This document shows, in pieces, positions 42,601 through 49,894 of a stretch of 64,000 nucleotides of DNA. The position numbers and the translations under genes were made by a program. Location: assembly GCF_025506335.1 (NCBI RefSeq), contig NZ_JANZYO010000004.1:248001-312000 (forward strand), given 5' to 3'. A model generated the notes under the pieces. It saw only the letters and a program-made list of their open reading frames with translations, was not told the DNA's origin and made no database searches. The stretch comes from Mumia quercus. GTDB taxonomy: Bacteria > Actinomycetota > Actinomycetes > Propionibacteriales > Nocardioidaceae. Position 1 is the stretch's first letter, and each line of letters starts with the position of its first letter.

Positions 42601-42799
42601 GGGTGACTGGTCGGTGCCGGGTGCACCGGAGACGTCGCCGGGCAACCCGAACGACTGGGAGCGCGCGCAGCAGACGGTCGACGAAGGTGCTGCCGTCATG
42701 ACCGACCGGTCGGTGCTGTTCGGCTTCGGGCTCGAGGGCCTCGACGCCGACGCGCGGAGCGACCTCATCGGGAGGTCCCTGGACGCGCTGCTGGAGTAG
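39698..42799 (+). CDS. Secreted zinc carboxypeptidase, M14 family
   Basis: A 1033-residue exported peptidase that would remove C-terminal residues from extracellular peptides. The signal peptide (about 1-26) ends TASP, and a prodomain-like region follows to about residue 120. The M14 catalytic domain (about 125-430) has zinc ligands His186 and Glu189 in GTQHAREW, PVQNPDGYDFTF, DMNRNFPFKWG, a third zinc ligand in NYHSAAELLLY and catalytic Glu in AFTPEMATC. The C-terminal half contains a ThuA/DUF-like part and two jelly-roll or MAM-like segments (YKRLATTVDLTGATSGSLDFKFSADVEEHWDALFVEVRP). GGAG lies 7 nt before the ATG. Length is typical of actinobacterial M14 proteins with C-terminal extensions. 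Confidence 0.9.
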   Translation: MRRPAAIVFTAALVGGLLGAVPATASPPKAPTDGAPPGSLEVYTATVDAQELELLGEAGVDRGHDVLGPAKDGKAKVEVVLPTKEAAKLREKGVPLQLKEVDGVKSSTLMARQAAAGYEVFQTYSEAGGIRDDMVATTRAYPKLTKLVKAGKSGQGQDILAVKVGKNASKSKDGSKPAVLYGGTQHAREWITPEMVQRLMHYVLEQYGKDRRITKILDTTELWFLPVQNPDGYDFTFTEGNRMWRKTLRDNNGDGQITTGDGVDMNRNFPFKWGYDNEGSSPQTFSETYRGPSPASEPETRATIDLVDKVGFQFFINYHSAAELLLYGTGWQVDTPTPDDEVYVALAGNDAKPAVPGYDPDLSAELYTTNGDTDGHTHEVQDTLAFTPEMATCATASAADPDDEWEPSACTSVFAFPDDEELVQAEFEKNIPFALSVAESAQDPDDPKSSVGFKAKDIRADAFTTSYGKKQTVAVTAKRKLKGLLMTYKINGRIRGITPMKVWKGGDRYGGENDLHYAEYRADVKGQKPGDKVEVIFTGLNTKPLRTAKESFSYTVADDIGGDVLILAAEDYTGLSPAQGVTAPKYVEAYAEALADAGYSTDVYDIDANGRKAPHDLGVLSHYDAVVWETGDDIIPRNPGQVAGTAAKWGYDTELRVRDYLNEGGRVLIAGKYGLYAQAADGSYYYQPEEETAGSCTTAGAYPCLPMGNDFLQYWLGSYQYVDDGGTREDGTTFPLSGDEDGPFDGFAAQLDESQDHTGAYVSTSSFLPPEEFPQFASSAPISWARGFGDPYSPFTGDWFMSAGSADQSYKRLATTVDLTGATSGSLDFKFSADVEEHWDALFVEVRPVGTDDWTTLPDVGGTPNTTQDTGDSCVSGWATEIHPQLQHYVNAACEPTGSTGEWNAFSGNSAGWQDWSADLSAYAGQEVEVAIVYATDWATTNLGVWIDDAKVTVDGATASETSFESDLGDWSVPGAPETSPGNPNDWERAQQTVDEGAAVMTDRSVLFGFGLEGLDADARSDLIGRSLDALLE

Positions 42800-42870
42800 G
42801 CGGCTCCGCAGCGCGAACGGGCGGTGGGTCGGCTGTACCGATTATTCGGTGGCCGGCTCACCGCCCGTCT

Positions 42871-42883
42871 CGTCTTTCAGACG
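42871..42883. terminator. Small hairpin between convergent genes
   Basis: CGTCT-ttc-AGACG lies between the carboxypeptidase and the NmrA-like gene. A larger pair, GGGCGGTG and CACCGCCC, frames the preceding 40 bp (about 42819-42866). It is a plausible bidirectional terminator. Confidence 0.4.
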
Positions 42884-42889
42884 ACGCCC

Positions 42890-43720
42890 TCAGTGGGCAA
42901 GCAGTGCACCGTCGCGGCGGGCGGCGGCTGCGAGCGTGGTCGCGGGTCGACCGAGCACGCGCGCGACCGTGTCGGTGGTGGCGACGTTGCGGCCGTCGAG
43001 GACCTCGCCGAACAGCTCCACCAGCCCGTACGCGAGCTCGGCGGGCTCACCTGCAGCCACGACGTCACCGATGAACTGCTCGGCGGTGATCGCGCGGAAC
43101 GTCACCGGGCGGCCGAGCGAGGCGCCCAAGGTCTTGCACGCCTCGGCGAACGTCAGCGCCTCCGGTCCGGTGAGCTCGAGCACCTGCCCGGCGTACGCGT
43201 CGTCGCGCAGCGCGGCGACGGCGATGTCGGCGACGTCCTCGAGGTCGACGAACGGCTCGGGCACGTCGGTCGGGACCGGCAACGCGAGCTCGCCGGCGCC
43301 CACACCCTCGGCGAAGACGCCCTCTGTGAAGTTCTGGGTGAAGAAGGAGCACCGGACGACCCGTGCGGTGGGGACGGCGTCCAGCAGCGCGACCTCGGCC
43401 GCGCGGGCACCGGCCTCACCCCGGCCGGAGAGGAGCACGACGCGCTCGATCCCCCGATCGGCGAGCCGGCCTGCGAGCTCGGCCACCTGCTCGGCCGCCC
43501 CGGGGAAGGCGAGGTCGGGGGCGTACGACAGGTAGGCGGCCGCGATGCCGTCGAGCGCGCCGTCCCACGTCGACGTGTCACCCCAGTCGAACGGGACCGG
43601 GGTCGTACGGGAGACGGGGCGGACCGAGACGCCGAGGGCATCGAGGCGGGCCGTGACGCGGCGGCCGGACTTGCCGGCTCCGCCGACGACGAGGACGGGT
43701 CCTTCGAGTGTGCGGGACAT
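42890..43720 (-). CDS. NmrA-like NAD(P)-binding protein
   Basis: A 276-residue Rossmann protein with VLVVGGAGKSGRRVTARL at the N-terminus (GxxGxxG) and no SDR catalytic YxxxK. Further motifs, AAYLSYAPDLAFPGAAEQV, RVVRCSFFTQNFTEG and DLEDVADIAVAALRDD, are typical of NmrA/ergot-type SDR homologues in actinobacteria, which bind NAD(P) and act as reductases or redox sensors. ATG at 43720 with AGGAGGA upstream. It is divergent from an AraC-family regulator, which is its likely controller. Confidence 0.82.
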   Translation of the reverse strand: MSRTLEGPVLVVGGAGKSGRRVTARLDALGVSVRPVSRTTPVPFDWGDTSTWDGALDGIAAAYLSYAPDLAFPGAAEQVAELAGRLADRGIERVVLLSGRGEAGARAAEVALLDAVPTARVVRCSFFTQNFTEGVFAEGVGAGELALPVPTDVPEPFVDLEDVADIAVAALRDDAYAGQVLELTGPEALTFAEACKTLGASLGRPVTFRAITAEQFIGDVVAAGEPAELAYGLVELFGEVLDGRNVATTDTVARVLGRPATTLAAAARRDGALLAH

Positions 43721-43829
43721 GGGTTCCTCCTGAGGTCTTCTGGCTGATGAGGACTCCATCTCACCGCGAGAATGCGAGACGATCCATGGTCCAAGCGACG
43801 CGTTCCATACGTGAGCGTCTCTATTCACG

Positions 43830-43841
43830 TAGTCTTGCGGG
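43830..43841 (+). promoter_or_regulatory. Leaderless promoter of the AraC-family gene
   Basis: TAGTCT (43830-43835) lies 6 nt before the ATG at 43842. No Shine-Dalgarno sequence is present. Confidence 0.5.
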
Positions 43842-44783
43842 ATGGACATCCTCAGCGGTCTCCTCGACGGACCACGGGCCGACGGCGCGTTCCTGCTCCG
43901 CTCGGTCTTCGCTCCGCCCTGGTCGCTGCGCATCCGCGACCGCGCGCCGCTGTCGGTCGTCGTGGTCGCCGAGGGCTCGGCGTGGGTGGTGCCGGACGGA
44001 GGCCCCTCGACGCTTCTCGAGCCGGGCGACCTCGCTCTGCTGCGCGGCCCCGACCCGTACACGGTGGCCGACCTCCCCGACACGCCTCACCAGGTCTTCG
44101 TCGAGCCGGGCCAGCACTGCGTCGACGCCTCCGGACGGTCCCTGTCGGAGGAGATGCTGCTCGGCCTGCGGACCTGGGGCAACGCCGCGGACGGCGCGAC
44201 GATGCTCGTCACCGGGACGTACGAGCGCGCGTCGGCGGTGAGCGAGCGACTGCTGCGCGCCCTCCCGCCCGTGGTGGTGCTGCGTCGCGACGACTGGAGC
44301 TCCGACCTCGTGACGCTGCTCTGCACGGAGATGCAGCGCGACGCCGCGGGTCAGGAGGTGTTCCTCGACCGGCTCCTGGACCTGGTCGTGCTCGCGGCCG
44401 TCCGCTCGTGGCTCGCCGATCAGGAGGAGTCCGCGCCGGGGTGGTATCGCGCCGCCGCCGACCCCGTCGTCGGCCCCGCGTTGTCCGCGCTCCACAGCCT
44501 GGTCGCCGAGCCATGGACCGTCGGGTCTCTCGCCACCCGCGCGGGGGTCTCTCGCGCCGTGCTCGCGCGACGGTTCGCCGCGGTCGTCGGGGAGCCGCCG
44601 ATGGCCTACCTGACGAGCCTGCGACTCGCGCTCGCCGCCGATCTCCTCGAGCGGACCGACCGCACGCTCTCCTCGATCGCCCGCGAGGTCGGCTACGCGA
44701 GTCCGTTCGCGCTCAGCGCGGCCTTCTCACGCGAGCGCGGCGTCAGCCCGACCGAGCACCGGGCGCGCACGCGGGCCGCGTGA
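43842..44783 (+). CDS. AraC-family regulator with cupin_6 domain
   Basis: 313 residues. The N-terminal cupin_6-type ligand domain (about 1-180) includes SLRIRDRAPLSVVVVAEGSAWVVPDGG and LEPGDLALLRGPDPYTVAD. The C-terminal double helix-turn-helix (about 215-310) has WTVGSLATRAGVSRAVLARRFAAVVGEPPMAYLTSLRLALAADLLERTDRTLSSIAREVGYASPFALSAAFSRERGVSPTEHR. It probably activates or represses the divergent NmrA-like gene; the pair is a common actinobacterial arrangement. Leaderless start. Confidence 0.92.
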   Translation: MDILSGLLDGPRADGAFLLRSVFAPPWSLRIRDRAPLSVVVVAEGSAWVVPDGGPSTLLEPGDLALLRGPDPYTVADLPDTPHQVFVEPGQHCVDASGRSLSEEMLLGLRTWGNAADGATMLVTGTYERASAVSERLLRALPPVVVLRRDDWSSDLVTLLCTEMQRDAAGQEVFLDRLLDLVVLAAVRSWLADQEESAPGWYRAAADPVVGPALSALHSLVAEPWTVGSLATRAGVSRAVLARRFAAVVGEPPMAYLTSLRLALAADLLERTDRTLSSIAREVGYASPFALSAAFSRERGVSPTEHRARTRAA

Positions 44784-44798
44784 GCGGAGGGACCAGGC

Positions 44799-45308
44799 TC
44801 ACCCGTCCCCGCGGCCGAACCACGGGCCTCGCGCGGGCGCGAGCATGAAGTCGAGCGTGCGGTCCAGGCGTACGGCCGAGGTCGCGGCGAACGCGTCGGG
44901 GACCTCGTCGACGTCGAACCACGCGACCTCGAGCGACTCGTCGTCGGCGGCGTACGCACGCTGCGCCGCCTCGGCGTCGGCTGGCCGGCAGACGAAGCAC
45001 AGGTCGAGGTACTGCGAGAGGTCGCCGTTGGGGTAGCGCACCTGCTCCGTGACAGTCACCGCCGCGAGAGCCTCGACGACGACGTCGACACCGGTCTCCT
45101 CACGGACCTCACGGACGATCCCTGCAGCCGGCTCCTCGCCGGGGTCGAGGATGCCGCTCAGCAGCGCCCACTCTCCGGTGTCCGCACGGCGCCCCAGCAG
45201 GATCCGTTCGCCGTCGGCGTCGAGCACCACCGCCGTCACGCCGGGGAGCCAGAGCAGATCGGTCCCGATGCGGGTACGGAGCGCGGAGACGTACGGAGGG
45301 ATCGCCAC
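44799..45308 (-). CDS. NUDIX hydrolase
   Basis: A 169-residue NUDIX protein. The Nudix box is GILDPGEEPAAGIVREVREETGVDV, matching GX5EX7REUXEEXGU with its metal-binding glutamates. It begins IPPYVSALRTRIGTDLLWLPGVTAVVLD, typical of an actinobacterial group of nucleotide-diphosphate hydrolases. The substrate is unassigned. GTG at 45308 with a TACCCT -10 element 6 nt away, so leaderless; longer in-frame extensions upstream overlap the divergent gene. It is convergent with the AraC gene. Confidence 0.88.
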   Translation of the reverse strand: MAIPPYVSALRTRIGTDLLWLPGVTAVVLDADGERILLGRRADTGEWALLSGILDPGEEPAAGIVREVREETGVDVVVEALAAVTVTEQVRYPNGDLSQYLDLCFVCRPADAEAAQRAYAADDESLEVAWFDVDEVPDAFAATSAVRLDRTLDFMLAPARGPWFGRGDG

Positions 45309-45320
45309 CTTCCGAGGGTA
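45309..45320 (-). promoter_or_regulatory. Leaderless promoter of the NUDIX gene
   Basis: On the minus strand TACCCT (45315-45320) lies 6 nt before the GTG at 45308. Confidence 0.45.
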
Positions 45321-45334
45321 CGAGGTCGCGCCGG

Positions 45335-45347
45335 TACGGTGGCGGGC
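45335..45347 (+). promoter_or_regulatory. Leaderless promoter of the second DUF1707 gene
   Basis: TACGGT (45335-45340) lies 7 nt before the ATG at 45348. The promoter faces that of the NUDIX gene within 40 bp. Confidence 0.5.
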
Positions 45348-45944
45348 ATGGACCGCATCGACCCCCGCGACATGCGTGCCGGTGACCCCGACCGTGAGCA
45401 GGTCGCCGAGATCTTGCGTGACGCCGCCGGAGAAGGGCGGATCGACATGGAGGAGCTCGAGGACCGACTCGAGCGCGCGTACGGTGCGAAGACCTTCCGC
45501 GAGCTGGACGTCCTGGTCGCCGACCTGCCGACCGACCGGCCTCTCCCGGTGTCGCCGGCGGCTGGTCCCTCCGTGCCTGCGCAGGTCGCCGACGAGCTCG
45601 TCCTGACGGCGGGGATGAGCGACGTCCGGCGCGGAGGCGCCTGGCAGGTCCCTGCGCGGATCGTGGCCGCGCCGGCGATGGGCAACGTGAAGCTCGACTT
45701 CCGCGAGGCGAAGAGCCCGCACCGCGTGGTCGAGATCGAGGTCAGGGGCGGGGCCGGCAACCTCGTCCTGATCGTGCCGCCGGGGTGGGCGGTCGACACC
45801 GACGACCTCCGCTCGGGCTGGGGTGCGGTGAAGAACAGACGCGGCGGCGACCCGGCACCCGACGGCGTGCTGATCCGCGTCACCGGTGGCATCGGCATGG
45901 GGACGCTGATCGCCCGCGACGCCCGCTTCTACGACAAAGGCTGA
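45348..45944 (+). CDS. DUF1707 domain protein (second copy)
   Basis: 198 residues. The N-terminal DUF1707 domain, MRAGDPDREQVAEILRDAAGEGRIDMEELEDRLERAYGAKTFRELDVLVADLP (about 8-62), is closely similar to that of the gene at 31293. The C-terminal part differs: it is mainly beta (GNVKLDFREAKSPHRVVEIEVRGGAGNLVLIVPPGWAVDTDDLRSGWGAV). Function is unknown; such proteins may be membrane-associated regulators. The leaderless ATG is preferred over an in-frame GTG at 45339. Its 3' end overlaps the convergent methyltransferase gene by 16 bp. Confidence 0.83.
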   Translation: MDRIDPRDMRAGDPDREQVAEILRDAAGEGRIDMEELEDRLERAYGAKTFRELDVLVADLPTDRPLPVSPAAGPSVPAQVADELVLTAGMSDVRRGGAWQVPARIVAAPAMGNVKLDFREAKSPHRVVEIEVRGGAGNLVLIVPPGWAVDTDDLRSGWGAVKNRRGGDPAPDGVLIRVTGGIGMGTLIARDARFYDKG

Positions 45945-47167
45945 CCTTCGGGCAGCACCCGGAGCCGCTCCATCACGACGAGCGTGTCGTCGTCGACGCG
46001 GAAGCCGTCGTCGCCCAGGTACGCCCGCATGTCGGCGCTGTTCCAGAAGCCCTCGTGACTCGCCCGCCACTGCGCGAGCGTCTCGTCGCCCTCACCCTCG
46101 TCGAGCGCGTGGCGCAGGTCCACCTCGCTCAGCGGCGCGATGCGGAGGTCCACCGTCTCGACCACGCAGCGAGTCGCGCCCGCGGAGTCGACGACACGCC
46201 ACCGCTCGCCCACCGCGGGCATGCCCTCGGGCTCCTCGCTGGGCTCCGGGCCATGACCTTGGCCCACGAACAGCTCTGCCACCAGCGACGTCGTCGTGGT
46301 CTTCTTCCCTGCGACGACGAGGTCGGCGAGCCGGTCGCGCAGCGGCCCGGAAAACGCGAACTCCAGCGGCGGCAGCTCCGCCACCGCGAGGTCGTGTCGT
46401 ACGGGCACACCGGCGACGACCGCCGTCCCGATCTCCTCGTCGTGGTCGGCCACGTACGGGTGCAGTCCGTGTCGTGCGAGCGCGAGCGCCGTCCACGGGA
46501 CCTGGGACGTGCTCGCCTCGAGGAGCAGCCGACCGCTCGGCGCGAGCCAGTCGCGCGCCTGCGCCGCGACTCGTCGGTGCACGTCGACGCCGTCGGCTCC
46601 CCCGTCGAGCGCGAGCCGCGGCTCGTGGTCGCGAGCCTCAGGGGGCATCGAGGCGATCGCGTCGGTCGGGACGTACGGGGCGTTCACCGCGACCACGTCG
46701 AGGCGTCCCCGCAGGTCGTCGGGAAGCGCACCGAACAGGGCACCCTCGAACACGTCACCGGGAGGCATGTTGCGTCGCGCGCACGCCACCGCGGCGGGGT
46801 CGAGGTCGGCGGCCACCACGCGTACGTCGGAACGCAGCTCGGCGACCAGCGCACCCACTGCCCCGGAGCCGCAGCAGAGGTCGAGCACCGTCCCGCCCTC
46901 CGGCGCCAGCGCGGCCGCGCGTCGCGCGAGCGCCTCCGTCCGCGCGCGGGGCACGAAGACCCCCGGTCCGACCGCGACCTTCAGCCCGCCGAACTCCGCC
47001 CACCCGACGACGTGCTCGAGCGGCTCACCGGCGAGGCGGCGCTGGGTCCACCCCTCGAGCTGCGCCGGTGTGGAGGCGGACGCGGCCAGGACGCGGGCCT
47101 CCTCCTCGGCGAAGACCGAGCCCGCAGCGCGCAGCCGGGCGACCAGGGTGGGATCGGGGGCGTCCAT
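45929..47167 (-). CDS. PrmC-like methyltransferase fused to an ASCH domain
   Basis: 412 residues. The N-terminal part (about 1-255) is a HemK/PrmC-related class I methyltransferase: an N-terminal helical region, RLAGEPLEHVVGWAEFGGLKVAVGPGVFVPRARTEAL, AdoMet motif LDLCCGSGAVGALVA, and NAPYVPT in place of the NPPY motif. That substitution matches the TIGR03704 putative N5-glutamine methyltransferases rather than true PrmC. The C-terminal part (about 260-412) is an ASCH domain (FSGPLRDRLADLVVAGKKTTTTSLVAEL, PAVGERWRVVDSAG, DLRHALDEGEGDETLAQWRASHEGFW), a fold linked to RNA binding. The fusion is in one uninterrupted frame. Targets are unknown. Confidence 0.85.
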   Translation of the reverse strand: MDAPDPTLVARLRAAGSVFAEEEARVLAASASTPAQLEGWTQRRLAGEPLEHVVGWAEFGGLKVAVGPGVFVPRARTEALARRAAALAPEGGTVLDLCCGSGAVGALVAELRSDVRVVAADLDPAAVACARRNMPPGDVFEGALFGALPDDLRGRLDVVAVNAPYVPTDAIASMPPEARDHEPRLALDGGADGVDVHRRVAAQARDWLAPSGRLLLEASTSQVPWTALALARHGLHPYVADHDEEIGTAVVAGVPVRHDLAVAELPPLEFAFSGPLRDRLADLVVAGKKTTTTSLVAELFVGQGHGPEPSEEPEGMPAVGERWRVVDSAGATRCVVETVDLRIAPLSEVDLRHALDEGEGDETLAQWRASHEGFWNSADMRAYLGDDGFRVDDDTLVVMERLRVLPEGQPLS

Positions 47168-47184
47168 CTCCCGATCCTCTCAGC

Positions 47185-47874
47185 TCAGACCGCGACGCGA
47201 GACGCACCGCGGAGGACGTCGCGCACGGCTGCCTCTCTGGCGGGTCGGTCGAGCATCGTGGCGGCGACGAAGTCGGCAGTGAGTCCTTCGAACTCACCGC
47301 GCCGGCGGAGCATCCCGTGGGTGCCGTCCGCCACCAGCACCAGGCCGGTTCGGGCCGACTGACGGAGGGTGTCGACGACGCGCTCGGTGCGGGCGAGGCT
47401 GGAGACGCGGTCCGCCGTGCCGTGGACGACGAGGATGCGACGACCGGTGGGATCCACCCGTGCGCCGTCGTTCGCGTACACCCACGGGGCCAGCGCGACG
47501 ACCGACTCGACCCCTGGCTCGCCGGCGGCGAGGAGCGCCGCGCGGCCACCCAAAGAGTGCCCGACGAGCCCGACCGGGTGGTCGCCGTGGCGCTCGCGCA
47601 GCTGGTCGAGCGCCCACCTCACGTCGTCGAGCGGGCTCAGGCCGTCGTCCCAACCGCGCTGGGAGTTGAGGAGGCGGTAGACCGCGAGCCTGCGGCGTCC
47701 GACCCTCGCCAGCCGCCACGCGACCGGGACCATCCGCAGCACGGACGGCTGGAGGCGGCTGACGGCCGCGCCGTCGTCGCGCCCGCCCCCGCCGTGGAGC
47801 ACGAGCACGGAGCCGACCGGGGCGCGCGGGACCTGGACCGAGAGGAGGCGCGCGTGCACGCCGTCGGCGACCAT
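47185..47874 (-). CDS. Alpha/beta hydrolase
   Basis: 229 residues. Oxyanion region VLVLHGGGGRDDG, nucleophile elbow GLVGHSLGGRAA (Ser about residue 104), acid VVHGTADRVSSLA and catalytic His in VADGTHGML give a complete triad. The family contains esterases and dienelactone-hydrolase-like enzymes; no substrate can be assigned. The ATG at 47874 follows a TACCGT -10 element by 7 nt, so it is leaderless; a GTG 27 bp upstream is in frame. It is divergent from the acetyltransferase and precedes the methyltransferase-ASCH gene by 17 bp. Confidence 0.87.
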   Translation of the reverse strand: MVADGVHARLLSVQVPRAPVGSVLVLHGGGGRDDGAAVSRLQPSVLRMVPVAWRLARVGRRRLAVYRLLNSQRGWDDGLSPLDDVRWALDQLRERHGDHPVGLVGHSLGGRAALLAAGEPGVESVVALAPWVYANDGARVDPTGRRILVVHGTADRVSSLARTERVVDTLRQSARTGLVLVADGTHGMLRRRGEFEGLTADFVAATMLDRPAREAAVRDVLRGASRVAV

Positions 47875-47887
47875 GGGACCGACGGTA
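47875..47887 (-). promoter_or_regulatory. Leaderless promoter of the alpha/beta hydrolase
   Basis: On the minus strand TACCGT (47882-47887) lies 7 nt before the ATG at 47874. Confidence 0.5.
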
Positions 47888-47920
47888 ATCTGCCCACGCA
47901 AATCGCGCGGACCCGCAAGG

Positions 47921-47933
47921 TACGGTCGCGTGC
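47921..47933 (+). promoter_or_regulatory. Leaderless promoter of the acetyltransferase
   Basis: TACGGT (47921-47926) lies 7 nt before the ATG at 47934. Confidence 0.5.
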
Positions 47934-48467
47934 ATGACCTTCGTGATCCGGGACGCGTCCAGCGAGGACGGCGCCGCGTGCGCGGCGATCTACGCCCCGT
48001 ACGTCCGCGACACGTCGATCACCTTCGAGACGGAGCCACCGAGCGCGACAGCCATGGCCTCGCGGATCGCCGCCGCTCAGGAGCGCCACGCCTGGCTCGT
48101 GCTGTGCGAGGACGGCGAGGTGACCGGCTACGCGTACGGGACCGAGTTCAAGACGCGCGCCGCGTACGCGTGGTCGTGCGAGGTCAGCGTCTACCTCACC
48201 CGTGAGCACGCGCCGCGTTCGGGAGCCGGCCGCGCCCTGTACGAGGCGCTGCTGCCGAGGCTTGCCGACCGCGGGTTCCGGACGCTCCTGGCCGGGATCA
48301 CGCTGCCGAACGCGGCCAGCCTCGGGCTGCACTCCGCGCTCGGCTTCCAGCCGGTCGGCACGCTGCGCCGGATCGGCTGGAAGCACGGCACGTGGCACGA
48401 CGTCGCGTGGATGCAGCGATGGGTGGGCGACGACTCTGCTCCCCTGCCGGAGCCGTCGTCGACCTGA
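47934..48467 (+). CDS. GNAT N-acetyltransferase, phosphinothricin acetyltransferase (Pat/Bar-like)
   Basis: A 177-residue GNAT enzyme. It begins FVIRDASSEDGAACAAIYAPYVRDTSITFETEPPS and has WSCEVSVYLTREHAPRSGAGRALYEALLPRLADRGFRTLLAGITLPNAASLGLHSALGFQPVGTLRRIGWKHGTWHDVAWMQR, a close match to the Pat/MnaT group. The RxxGxG acetyl-CoA loop is SGAGRAL. Members acetylate phosphinothricin, methionine sulfone or related amines; the physiological substrate here is unknown. It is leaderless and divergent from the hydrolase. Confidence 0.88.
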   Translation: MTFVIRDASSEDGAACAAIYAPYVRDTSITFETEPPSATAMASRIAAAQERHAWLVLCEDGEVTGYAYGTEFKTRAAYAWSCEVSVYLTREHAPRSGAGRALYEALLPRLADRGFRTLLAGITLPNAASLGLHSALGFQPVGTLRRIGWKHGTWHDVAWMQRWVGDDSAPLPEPSST

Positions 48468-48706
48468 GTCTGGCCTCCGGCCGACCACGAGCGCGCAGAT
48501 GACGCCGGCACCTGCGACGATGGGCCCTGAGCATGTCGGCATGCTCGCTCGCGCTGATGCGGGCGGTCAGCCAGACATCTGCCCCGATGGTGGTGCTAGG
48601 ACCACCGTGGTTCGGGCCCCAGCACCCTCGTCGTGCCGCTTCTCCGTTTCTAACGTCGAAGAACGGGCACAAGTGGTGCTCATCGATCTCACGGAACGAG
48701 TCCTCC

Positions 48707-49813
48707 ATGAGCAGCGTCCAGATCGCCCCCCTTCCCTCGACCCCCCACTCCAACTCCTACACCGGCCGATTCTCCAAGCTCCTCGAGGAGGTCCGCGCGC
48801 GCGGGCTGCTGCGCCGCCGACGCGGCTGGTACCTCACGCAGATCGCCCTCGCGGTCGGCGCGTTCGTCGGTCTGTGGATCGCGTTCTTCGCCCTCGGTGC
48901 CTCGTGGTGGCAGCTGGCCGTGGCGGCGGCGATGGGCGCCGTGCTCACGCAGTTCGGGTTCCTCGGGCACGACGCCGCGCACCGTCAGATCTTCACCTCG
49001 GGATCGGCGAACGCGTGGGCGGCTCGCCTGCTGTCCGGCCCGTTCGCCGGGCTGAGCTACGGCTGGTGGCGAGCCAAGCACAACAAGCACCACCAGGGCC
49101 CGAATCAGGAGGAGGTCGACCCCGACATCGCGCCGGGCGCGCTTGCGTTCACTCCGGCGATCGTGCAGCAGCGGCGTACGGCGTTCGGGCGGTGGTTCGC
49201 CGACCACCAGGGCTGGTTCTTCTTCCCGCTGCTCACGCTCGAGGGACTCAACCTCCACTACGCGAGCGTCCGATCCACCATGGACAAGACCTCGCGTCAG
49301 CCGTGGCGTCGCCTCGAGCTGGCGATGATCCTCACGCGGCTCGTCGGGTACGTCGTGGTGCTGCTCGTCGCCCTCCCGCTCGGCATGGCGCTCGCCTTCT
49401 TCGCCGTGCAGATGGCGGTCTTCGGCGTCCTGCTCGGGATGTCCTTCGCGCCGAACCACAAGGGCATGCCGATCGTGCCGTCCGACATGCGCCTCGACTT
49501 CCTGCGCCGCCAGGTGCTCGTCTCGCGCAACGTGCGCGGTGGTCCGCTGACGGACGTGATGATGGGTGGGCTGAACTACCAGATCGAGCACCACCTGTTC
49601 CCGAGCATGGCGCGCCCGCACCTGAAGAAGGCGCAGCCGCTCGTTCGCGCCTACTGCGAGCGGGCCGGGATCCCGTACACCGAGGTCGGCCTGCGGGAGT
49701 CGTACGGGATCGTCGTCGACTACCTCAACCACGTGGGGCTGCGCGCCCGGGACCCGTTCGACTGCCCGCTCGCGGCGCAGCTGCGGGCACCGGGAGGCGC
49801 CGAGCTCAGGTGA
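48707..49813 (+). CDS. Membrane fatty acid (acyl-CoA/lipid) desaturase
   Basis: A 368-residue integral membrane di-iron desaturase that introduces a double bond into acyl chains. The three histidine boxes are HDAAH (about residue 88), HNKHH (about 125) and QIEHH (about 295), the last in the front-end/delta-6-like form QIEHHLFPSMARPHL. Hydrophobic pairs span about 45-90 and 195-250. The ATG at 48707 is the start of the conserved N-terminal region. The 239-bp gap upstream contains a TAACGT -10-like element near 48647 and a GAGCATG-n4-CATGCTC hairpin (48529-48546). Confidence 0.9.
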   Translation: MSSVQIAPLPSTPHSNSYTGRFSKLLEEVRARGLLRRRRGWYLTQIALAVGAFVGLWIAFFALGASWWQLAVAAAMGAVLTQFGFLGHDAAHRQIFTSGSANAWAARLLSGPFAGLSYGWWRAKHNKHHQGPNQEEVDPDIAPGALAFTPAIVQQRRTAFGRWFADHQGWFFFPLLTLEGLNLHYASVRSTMDKTSRQPWRRLELAMILTRLVGYVVVLLVALPLGMALAFFAVQMAVFGVLLGMSFAPNHKGMPIVPSDMRLDFLRRQVLVSRNVRGGPLTDVMMGGLNYQIEHHLFPSMARPHLKKAQPLVRAYCERAGIPYTEVGLRESYGIVVDYLNHVGLRARDPFDCPLAAQLRAPGGAELR

Positions 49814-49868
49814 GCCGTTGCTCCAGGTGGACGGTGACCAGCTCGCCGGCCTGGTCCTTGCTGATGCC
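49806..49868 (-). pseudogene. Possible remnant of a minus-strand gene
   Basis: On the minus strand the 20 codons GISKDQAGELVTVHLEQRLT run to a TGA at 49806-49808. They look protein-like but are preceded immediately by an in-frame TAA and lack a start. This may be the decayed C-terminal end of a lost gene between two convergent genes, or chance. Confidence 0.2.
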
Positions 49869-49894
49869 TTATAGGGAGGTCGACCTGAGGACCG

